NCBI GenBank assembly: GCA_024276335.1
Contig: JAJRXL010000211.1
Coordinates: 1-8,347 of the forward strand
DNA from: Bacteroidota bacterium
Lineage (GTDB): Bacteria > Bacteroidota > Ignavibacteria > SZUA-365 > JAADGX01
Direction: 5' to 3'
DNA: 8,347 nt
This document shows positions 1 through 5,147 of this stretch, piece by piece. The translations under genes and the position numbers were made by a program. The notes under the pieces were generated by a model. It ran no database searches, was not told where the DNA came from, and saw only the letters and a list, made by a program, of their open reading frames with translations. Within the stretch, counting starts at the first letter, position 1. The number at the start of each line of letters is the position of its first letter.

Positions 1-22
1 ATGCCGTAAAGATACCCTGGAA
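1..22. repeat. Short degenerate repeat, copy 1
   Basis: The first 22 bases of the window match 1771-1792 at 19 of 22 positions; the shared core is ATGCCGTA followed by AGA and CTGGAA. The match fades to the right, and this copy may continue beyond the left edge. In one plus-strand frame both copies read C-R-(K/R)-D-T-L-E, and two of the three differences are then silent. No transposase or clear gene accompanies either copy. It may be a remnant of a dispersed intergenic repeat, or a chance match. Confidence 0.35.
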
Positions 23-100
23 GGCGGAGGTGACATCAACAGTCCTCGATCGCCCATTCCCGTAGCGCCCGCAAAGACGAATAATCGGATATCCCCCCAA

Positions 101-898
101 CTAAGGTGAGAGCATCCGTATCGAGACGATGGTGTGTATGTATTTATTGCTACCGTGTTCGCCTTTTATCGTTTCTTCCTGTTGCAGCTCCGTGTCATAC
201 TGAACGAGCAATCCTTCCTGCTCCTCGAAAAAAAAAGACCCTTTCATTTCACCTTTGAGCGTAAACTCGAGACTTTTTCCCCTTAGAGTTTTGACCCCTT
301 GTCCGTGGATTTTACCCGTGATATTAAATTTCTTGCAATCGTAACCGGGGCGATTACGTTCTCCTTTACCGTGTACGTTTTTCACGGTTTCCTTGATCAT
401 CGCTCCACCCGGCCCGGTCGTGTCTTTCTCCGTGGTTTCCCAAGATTCTCCTCGTTGAAGAGGTTTGTCCGGCAGCACCGGAAAGAACTTGCCCGCCATG
501 GTCAGGATCATCTTTTCACGGGGATCAAGATTCTCGGGAATTGGGGCTTCCTTAATGGTCTTGCCGCGGTTTGTAATCACGGTTTTAAACGTGTATCCCT
601 TGAGTCCTTCGCCTAGCGTCGCGTCGCTCATGGGGGATCCGAACAAGACTTCCGCGCTGTCGATCCTGGTGACATACGCGGTGTTGCCGTTGTCGAGGAT
701 GTCTTCGACTGTAACCGTTACGTAAACGTCTCCGTTAATGTTCACGAGCATCGAAGGTCCGATATCGATGGCTACGGCGACATTCTCGTGGTACCTGTAC
801 GACTGGCCTTTCTCCATGCCGTATTTGATCGCTTGAGAGCTGGAGTGAAGCTGGACGGATAAAAAGAACGCGACGCAGACAGCAAGATGGCGTGACAT
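101..898 (-). CDS. Exported protein of unknown function (DUF6263-like)
   Basis: 265-residue protein. Residues 1-23 form a signal peptide: a short basic start (MSRH), a hydrophobic stretch (AVCVAFFLSV) and a plausible signal peptidase I site after SSSQA. There is no lipobox, so the mature protein is probably periplasmic or surface-located. The body is rich in beta-strand, with alternating polar and hydrophobic residues, and contains no recognisable catalytic motif or later membrane segment. The opening (KYGMEKGQSYRY, then a long strand) and the later 'PLQRGESWE' segment recall the exported DUF6263-type proteins; this is an impression, not a search result. The ATG at 898 follows GAGG by 7 nt. 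The stop is TAG. The upstream gene on the same strand ends 157 nt away, so co-transcription is possible but not shown. Real gene: confident; function: unknown. Confidence 0.8.
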   Translation of the reverse strand: MSRHLAVCVAFFLSVQLHSSSQAIKYGMEKGQSYRYHENVAVAIDIGPSMLVNINGDVYVTVTVEDILDNGNTAYVTRIDSAEVLFGSPMSDATLGEGLKGYTFKTVITNRGKTIKEAPIPENLDPREKMILTMAGKFFPVLPDKPLQRGESWETTEKDTTGPGGAMIKETVKNVHGKGERNRPGYDCKKFNITGKIHGQGVKTLRGKSLEFTLKGEMKGSFFFEEQEGLLVQYDTELQQEETIKGEHGSNKYIHTIVSIRMLSP

Positions 899-1055
899 GT
901 TTCAACCTCGTAAGTGGATGATGCGTTCAGAAAAGACTCCTCGACTTCATGAAATCGTCCTCCGTGTTCAACCAGAACGAGGAGACGTCGATACCGAGAG
1001 TGAAGACGCGTGCGAAACACAGGCCCATGACGAGGCTGGGAACAATGCGATGTCT

Positions 1056-1568
1056 TTAAAAACTGTAGAACACGCCTTCTGTCGCGACAAGGCTTATCCA
1101 GTTTCTGATGGCGTACTCCTGGCCCGTGTCCAGGAAGAAACTAAACGTGGAATTATCGTACAGATTGTCGCCGAGGATCGTCGAGCCGGAAGTCAATCCG
1201 GCTTTTCCGAACATGTAGAAATTCGTTGAGACGGACCAGTCCTTGCGCAGGAGGAGAGCCGAACTGAAACCAAACCCGAAGCTTCTCTTGTTCTCCAGCG
1301 TGATCTGGTTGGCGTACGGAATGAACGTCAGGTTGAGCTCAAGTTTCCATTGATCCTTGGGAAACGAAATCATTCGTATGACGAGGGGAGTGGAGAACAT
1401 GATTTTTTCCGTCGCGGCATTCCGCATGAAGTAAAACCCCGTCGATGTCGAGAAATCCATTGTGCTGTCCTGTGGAAACTACGACGCCCCGTCCCGCATC
1501 TCCTGAGCGGGCGACATTGACAGGCTCACCAGGATTAAGAGCAAAACGTGCTTGCAGAATGTTTTCAT
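1056..1568 (-). pseudogene. Small outer-membrane-type protein gene with in-frame amber stop
   Basis: Reading from the ATG at 1568 gives a textbook signal peptide (MKTFCKHVLLLILVSLSMSPAQ), then EMRDGAS, then a TAG at 1479-1481. The same frame continues without another stop to TAA at 1056-1058, giving 134 residues from an internal ATG at 1460. The downstream part looks like an outer-membrane beta-barrel or barrel fragment: alternating aromatic and polar strands, many F/Y/S/T residues, and a C-terminal Phe (GVFYSF), the usual last residue for barrel-assembly recognition. If TAG were a sense codon the protein would be 170 residues. The internal ATG has only a weak AGGA upstream and would yield a product with no export signal, so I think the intact gene started at 1568. 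The stop may be a real nonsense mutation, a sequencing error, or a readthrough site. Function unknown. Confidence 0.65.
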
Positions 1569-1574
1569 CGTAAA

Positions 1575-1581
1575 TTCCTTT
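1575..1581 (-). promoter_or_regulatory. Ribosome binding site for the amber-interrupted gene
   Basis: AAAGGAA on the minus strand lies 6 nt before the ATG at 1568. It is much stronger than anything before the internal ATG at 1460, which supports the signal-peptide start as the original one. Confidence 0.6.
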
Positions 1582-1770
1582 GCTGTGATACCAAGACTTG
1601 ATGTTTGCAGCAAGAGCTTTTTTCCGTCCCTCGGATTTAAATACCTTACTTTTATCGTGAGATGAAGCTACAAAAAAATGTATTTTTCAACTATTGTCGC
1701 ACGTCGGATGCAAATGGCGCCGTATTCGCGGTCATGATGCTGAAGCATGGCGCGGATTTCTAACACGTCT

Positions 1771-1792
1771 ATGCCGTAGAGACACACTGGAA
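1771..1792. repeat. Short degenerate repeat, copy 2
   Basis: Matches bases 1-22 at 19 of 22 positions. It lies in the 288-bp divergent gap (1569-1856) between the amber-interrupted gene and nnrE. The minus strand across about 1672-1860 stays open (a frame containing CLYGIDVLEIRAM), but it has no credible start with a ribosome binding site. I see no other structure in this gap apart from AT-rich sequence at about 1620-1690, which is a likely place for the minus-strand promoter. Confidence 0.35.
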
Positions 1793-1856
1793 CGTGGAAG
1801 AGAAACAGTGCGATGAATTCACCATGTAAAACAAAACCTGGACACGAGGCCCAAGG

Positions 1857-2765
1857 ATGTCAATACCCGCGGTGACTGCCGCACAGATGGTGGAGGTGGA
1901 CCGGCTCCAGATCGAGGAGTACGGAATCACGCTGGTCCAAATGATGGAGAACGCGGGCCGGAACCTCGCCCGCCTAGCCGTAGATCGATTTCAAAACCAA
2001 ACCCCACTCCGCAGTCCTGAGCAACACCGCAGTCCTGAGCAACACCGCAGCCCTGAGCAACACCGCAGCCCTGAGCAACACCGCAGCCCTGAGCGGAGTC
2101 GAAGGGCGGATAAACCCTGCGACCCCGAGCGGAGTCGCCACGTAGAGGCCCCTTTTCTCAAAGCGACTATTCGTAGCGGGGAAGGACGGAATAGCAGCTC
2201 GAAGAGCGTGCTGGTCATGGCGGGAACGGGAGGTAACGGCGGCGGCGCGATGGTATGCGCGCGAAGGCTCTGTGCCTGGGGCTGGGAGGTCAAGGTCATC
2301 CTGGCGAAAGAACCCGCCGAATACTCCGGCGTTCCCGGACAGCAACTCGCGATACTTCGCCGCATGAGCGTGAAAATAATCCCGGTAGCTCAACTCCGCC
2401 AGGTTGAGCCGCCCGGTTTGATTATCGACGGTCTCGTCGGGTACAGCCTGCGCGGCACTCCCCGGGCCGGGGTCGCCGAATGCATTTCGTGGGCAAACGG
2501 CAGCGGCGCTCCCGTCCTCGCCCTTGACGTTCCATCCGGACTCGACGCCACAACGGGCAAGCCGTACGACCCGGCGGTGCGTGCGACGGCGACGCTGACG
2601 CTGGGTCTGCCCAAAACCGGCCTTCTCGTTTCCGCCGCGAAAGATTACGTGGGAGAGTTATACCTGGGCGACATCAGCATCCCGCCGGAGGTGTACGGCA
2701 GGATCGGCCTGGAAGGGGATTTTGCAGCCATGTTTGCGGATGGAGAGGTTGTGAGAATCGCGTAG
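1857..2765 (+). CDS. nnrE: NAD(P)H-hydrate epimerase, stand-alone YjeF N-terminal domain
   Basis: 302 residues. The family epimerises the R and S forms of hydrated NADH/NADPH so that the dehydratase can repair them; it is cytosolic. Visible family features: N-terminal helix 'AAQMVEVDRLQIEEYGIT...MMENAGRNLARL' (residues 8-40); nucleotide-binding loop GTGGNGGG (123-130), a variant of the commoner GxGNNGGDG; 'IIDGLVGYSLRG' (189-200, with conserved Asp191); and 'LALDVPSGLDATTG' (221-234, with the catalytic-type Asp224). The C-terminal ADP-dependent dehydratase domain (NnrD), often fused, is absent. At about 302 residues it is some 60 longer than single-domain relatives. The excess is a low-complexity insertion at about residues 48-114 made of RSPEQH repeats and PERSR copies, between the first helix and the first Rossmann strand. 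The ATG at 1857 has GAGG 7 nt upstream; the stop is TAG. No neighbour shares its strand. Confidence 0.9.
   Translation: MSIPAVTAAQMVEVDRLQIEEYGITLVQMMENAGRNLARLAVDRFQNQTPLRSPEQHRSPEQHRSPEQHRSPEQHRSPERSRRADKPCDPERSRHVEAPFLKATIRSGEGRNSSSKSVLVMAGTGGNGGGAMVCARRLCAWGWEVKVILAKEPAEYSGVPGQQLAILRRMSVKIIPVAQLRQVEPPGLIIDGLVGYSLRGTPRAGVAECISWANGSGAPVLALDVPSGLDATTGKPYDPAVRATATLTLGLPKTGLLVSAAKDYVGELYLGDISIPPEVYGRIGLEGDFAAMFADGEVVRIA
2010..2094 (+). repeat. 18-bp tandem repeat inside nnrE (RSPEQH x4)
   Basis: Four full 18-bp units start at 2010, 2028, 2046 and 2064, followed by a 13-bp partial unit from 2082. The unit is CGCAGTCCTGAGCAACAC; units 1-2 have T and units 3-5 have C at the sixth base. The array begins exactly on a codon boundary and encodes RSPEQH four times (residues 52-75), then RSPE. 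Because 18 is a multiple of three, unit gain or loss keeps the reading frame. Confidence 0.95.
2087..2142 (+). repeat. REP-like element and a degenerate second copy inside nnrE
   Basis: Bases 2087-2106 read CCCTGAGCGGAGTCGAAGGG, with matching CCCT/AGGG inverted ends. A decayed copy sits at 2123-2142, sharing the 11-bp core GAGCGGAGTCG (2091-2101 and 2127-2137). The copies are 36 bp apart, twice the 18-bp period, and both encode PERSR (residues 78-82 and 90-94). From memory, close variants of this 20-mer are dispersed in many unrelated bacterial genomes; I cannot verify that here. The preceding 18-bp array shares its CCTGAGC part, so the array probably grew from the left end of this element. 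Confidence 0.65.
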
Positions 2766-3005
2766 GGCTATTTCAACTGTGAATGTAACTCTTGATTTAT
2801 CGGGAATCACTGGATTCTCGCTTGCGCCACGAAAGTTGCCCCTCTTGGGGGCGGGAATAACAGTGGCCGGCCAAGCCTGTCATTAGCTGGAATTAATCTC
2901 AAAGGTATCAGGACATTGGATTTTTGACCCCGGCCCCCTGCCGTCGAATCGGCGAATAAGAACGCGCTTTCCTACGCAAACCAAGGTTCATGTATGAACG
3001 AAAAC
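2766..3005. other. Intergenic region after nnrE
   Basis: No gene is supported here. It contains a short GC hairpin, GCCCC/GGGGC at 2838-2852, with no T-tract beside it, and a 10-bp palindrome TGGCCGGCCA at 2864-2873. Neither has an obvious role. Confidence 0.4.
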
Positions 3006-3031
3006 GCCGGCTTTATGCCGGCATTTTCTTT
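3006..3031 (-). terminator. Hairpin terminator between nnrE and the barrel gene
   Basis: A perfect GCCGGC/GCCGGC stem (3006-3011 and 3017-3022) with a 5-nt loop. It has a T-rich tail on both sides: ATTTTCTTT on the plus strand and GTTTTCGTT on the minus strand. It lies 23 nt past the stop of the minus-strand barrel gene, its most likely client. It could also stop plus-strand transcripts from nnrE, 240 nt upstream. Confidence 0.75.
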
Positions 3032-3054
3032 GCAGGTTTTAAGGTTGTGGTACG

Positions 3055-3951
3055 TTACAACTCGAATTTCAAACCCAACGTCGCGAAAAGTGTAATGTAA
3101 TTCATCTCCGAGGCAGGGATCTGGAGGAGATCATTTCCCTTTGTTTTGAAGAAAGTGTTAATGGGGATCCCCGCGCTGATTTCCGGTGTCAGGAACATCT
3201 TGTCGCCGACCTTGATCCACCAACCTGCGCCCAGCTTCAATACTATGCGCGTTTCACTAAGCAGGTCCTCACCCGAACGGAAAGGTTCCAGAGTCCCGGA
3301 TGTTCGCGCTTGTCGTTCACCCGTTGGAAAGTCTGCATCATCAAGATACTCGATATCCACGGGCCGAACGATGGTTTGTGTGAACTCGGCCTTGTTCGTG
3401 GACATGCGGGAATACGCAAGCCCGCCAAAAAGGTACAGCGCTTCGGGGGTCACCTGGTAGCGCAGGAGCAAATCAATGCTGGTGTACTCCAGTGTCCAAT
3501 CGAGTTCGTTGTCCGTGTTGGCGGAAGCAGGGTACCCGGTGTTTGGATCGACGTAGAAATTCGGGAAATCAAAATTCCTGGTGAATACACCTCTCCTCGT
3601 ATTGTAATAAATTTTTGCCATCACGCCGATCTGGTCGGTGAACGCGATATCGATATTGCCGCCGATCATAAAGCCGAGTCCGCTTCCCCCATCGAAAGGC
3701 GCCCAGAGAAACGTTCCTCGTTGCGGTTGGTAAGGATTTGGGGTAATAAAAACAAAGGTTCCCGAGAACATGGAATACGTCAAACCGCCCTCGAAACCGA
3801 GATAGACTTTAATTTGCGAGGGCTTTCCCGGATGCAGAACATCACCGGGACCGACGGGATCTCCTCCGGGCGTTCCAGTTGCACAGTTTGCCATGAGTAA
3901 GAATACAAGCAGAATTACGGGAAGGAGTATATTATTCCGCGAACGTACCAT
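3055..3951 (-). CDS. Outer-membrane beta-barrel protein, PorT/OmpA-barrel-like
   Basis: 298 residues from the chosen start. Residues 1-22 are a signal sequence (MVRSRNNILLPVILLVFLLMAN) followed by Cys23, which may be lipidated, although Asn before the Cys is a poor lipobox. A Gly/Pro-rich linker follows. From about residue 47 the sequence runs in amphipathic beta-strands with tight turns (KVYLGFEGGLTYSMF, GLGFMIGGNIDIAFTDQIGVMAKIYY, LEYTSIDLLLRYQV, LYLFGGLAYSRM, RIVLKLGAGWWIKV, FLTPEISAGIPI), ending in a final strand YITLFATLGLKFEL. This is the layout of small 8- to 10-stranded barrels. No ligand or partner can be inferred. The frame is open to an ATG at 4047, but that ATG overlaps a candidate -10 box and lacks a signal peptide at its start. 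The ATG at 3951 has AAGGAGG 6 nt upstream, so I start there. Confidence 0.8.
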   Translation of the reverse strand: MVRSRNNILLPVILLVFLLMANCATGTPGGDPVGPGDVLHPGKPSQIKVYLGFEGGLTYSMFSGTFVFITPNPYQPQRGTFLWAPFDGGSGLGFMIGGNIDIAFTDQIGVMAKIYYNTRRGVFTRNFDFPNFYVDPNTGYPASANTDNELDWTLEYTSIDLLLRYQVTPEALYLFGGLAYSRMSTNKAEFTQTIVRPVDIEYLDDADFPTGERQARTSGTLEPFRSGEDLLSETRIVLKLGAGWWIKVGDKMFLTPEISAGIPINTFFKTKGNDLLQIPASEMNYITLFATLGLKFEL

Positions 3952-3957
3952 GTGCTG

Positions 3958-3964
3958 CCTCCTT
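3958..3964 (-). promoter_or_regulatory. Strong ribosome binding site deciding the barrel-gene start
   Basis: AAGGAGG, the full consensus, lies 6 nt before the ATG at 3951. It fixes the start there rather than at 4047, which would add 32 residues in front of the signal peptide. Confidence 0.8.
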
Positions 3965-4298
3965 GAGGTATTAGTGCTATTATTTCCTGGATTGTAGATT
4001 GGAGTGAGTTTCGGCATGTGCGAAAAATCCAGTACGGGTTCACGCAATCCTACGATTTTTTTTCAAGTTATTCAATAGCTGTCGAATTATTTTATCGGCT
4101 TTCGCTTTTTATCGACACGGGACAACTGCTGGTTTTCGAACTCCTGCCCTTTTTCCCGTGAACCCCCGGCACATAAGGCGTAAGCGTTTCCTCCGGGCTT
4201 TCGGGCGGTCAGGAGAAGACATCCCTAGCCCTCCTATTACGAAAGTCCCGGAAAGAAATACGGAATAATCATCCTGTGCGCTTACCGATCATTGAAAT
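3965..4298. other. Intergenic region upstream of the barrel gene
   Basis: No supported gene in about 330 bp. It includes the leader of the barrel gene (to about 4040), the candidate promoter, and a remainder to 4298 in which I see no repeat, RNA gene or coding pattern. Confidence 0.5.
4047..4075 (-). promoter_or_regulatory. Candidate sigma-70-type promoter for the barrel gene
   Basis: On the minus strand TTGAAT (4070-4075) and TAGGAT (4047-4052) are separated by 17 bp, close to a housekeeping -35/-10 pair. Transcription would start near 4040 and leave a leader of about 90 nt before the ATG at 3951. If the host uses the Bacteroidia-type -7/-33 promoter this match means less. Confidence 0.35.
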
Positions 4299-4325
4299 AA
4301 AAAAACCGGGACATCGGTCCCGGTT
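4299..4325 (-). terminator. Rho-independent terminator of the sdhCAB operon
   Basis: Perfect 9-bp stem AACCGGGAC (4304-4312) / GTCCCGGTT (4317-4325) with a 4-nt loop. On the minus strand it is followed by a run of seven T (4299-4305, overlapping the stem base). It begins 30 nt past the sdhB stop codon. A textbook intrinsic terminator. Confidence 0.9.
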
Positions 4326-4355
4326 GAACCCGGTGTAGATATCGGGGGACACGCG

Positions 4356-5108
4356 CTATTCGAAATCCGCCGTCCAGTACGCCCCCATGTACTCCCTGTT
4401 CACCAGGGCGATGAAATCGATACTGATGCTTTTTGGACAAGCAGCTTCACATTCACCGTGATTTGTACAACCACCGAATTTTTCGGACTCCATGGCTTCG
4501 ATCATGTGCACCGCCCGGTTGAAGCGCTCCGGTTTCCCCTGGGGAAGCAGGCTGAGATGGCCGATTTTTGCCGAGGTAAAGAGCATGGCGGAGCCGTTGG
4601 GGCAGGCGGCAACGCAGGCGCCGCACCCAATGCAGGTTGCGGCGTCCATGGATCGATCGGCGATCGGCTTGGGAACGGGTATTGTATTCGCCTCGATGGC
4701 GCTGCCGGTCTTGCAGGATATATACCCGCCCGCTTGAACGATCCGATCGAACGCCGAGCGGTCCACGATGAGGTCTTTCATGACGGGAAAGGCGACGGAA
4801 CGCCAGGGTTCGATAACGATGGTATCGCCATCGCTGAAGTGTCGCATGTAAAGCTCGCAGGTCGTCGTACCTTTGGATGGACCGTGGGGAATGCCGTTTA
4901 TCACCAGGCCGCACATTCCACAGATACCTTCGCGACAATCGTTGTCGAACGCGATAGGCTCTTCGCCCTTCGCGATCAATCCTTCATTCACGGTATCCAG
5001 CATTTCGAGGAACGACATGTCCTCGATAATGCTTTCAGCCTTGTATTCGACAAACCCGCCCGGTTGGTGGGGACCTTTTTGCCGCCAGACTTTAAGCGTT
5101 ACATTCAT
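4356..5108 (-). CDS. sdhB: Succinate dehydrogenase/fumarate reductase iron-sulphur subunit
   Basis: 250 residues. It carries electrons from the flavin of SdhA through three Fe-S clusters to the membrane quinone site. The N-terminal plant-type ferredoxin domain has [2Fe-2S] ligands Cys58, Cys63, Cys66 and Cys84 (motif DCREGICGMC). The C-terminal domain has CIGCGACVAACP, with Cys159, 162, 165 and 169, and GGCTNHGECEAACP, with Cys214, 220 and 224. By comparison with E. coli SdhB, 159/162/165/224 bind [4Fe-4S] and 169/214/220 bind [3Fe-4S]. All expected ligands are present. I start at ATG 5108 (MNVTLKVWRQKG), which matches the usual family beginning as I recall it; an in-frame TTG at 5123 would add five residues. 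Neither start has a clear ribosome binding site. It follows sdhA by 39 nt and is the last gene before the terminator. Stop is TAG. Confidence 0.95.
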   Translation of the reverse strand: MNVTLKVWRQKGPHQPGGFVEYKAESIIEDMSFLEMLDTVNEGLIAKGEEPIAFDNDCREGICGMCGLVINGIPHGPSKGTTTCELYMRHFSDGDTIVIEPWRSVAFPVMKDLIVDRSAFDRIVQAGGYISCKTGSAIEANTIPVPKPIADRSMDAATCIGCGACVAACPNGSAMLFTSAKIGHLSLLPQGKPERFNRAVHMIEAMESEKFGGCTNHGECEAACPKSISIDFIALVNREYMGAYWTADFE

Positions 5109-5147
5109 AGTGTTTACCGACAATCAATGACGAATTTCAATGAATAA

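Noticed and set aside
2..109. Plus-strand open tail at the left edge (reading CRKDTLEGGG...) as the end of a gene
   Set aside because: Too short, no coding-like third-position pattern, and it runs into the end of the minus-strand gene; kept only as part of the repeat observation.
2010..2094. Possible CRISPR array
   Set aside because: The units are contiguous 18-mers without spacers, inside a coding sequence, with no cas genes.
1974..2393. Two minus-strand open frames opposite nnrE encoding repeats such as LRAAVLL and CCSGLR
   Set aside because: They are antisense readings of the 18-bp tandem array. An array whose unit is a multiple of three stays open in several frames; they have no family features and nnrE on the other strand is clear.
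2838..2852. GCCCC/GGGGC hairpin as the nnrE terminator
   Set aside because: No T-tract follows on either strand; the GCCGGC hairpin at 3006-3031 is the better terminator.
3310..3900. 196-residue plus-strand open frame opposite the barrel gene
   Set aside because: The minus-strand gene has a consensus ribosome binding site, signal peptide, beta pattern and terminator; the plus-strand frame has none of these.
3952..4047. N-terminal extension of the barrel protein to the ATG at 4047
   Set aside because: It would bury the signal peptide 32 residues in and would overlap a candidate -10 box; the ATG at 3951 has AAGGAGG at ideal spacing.
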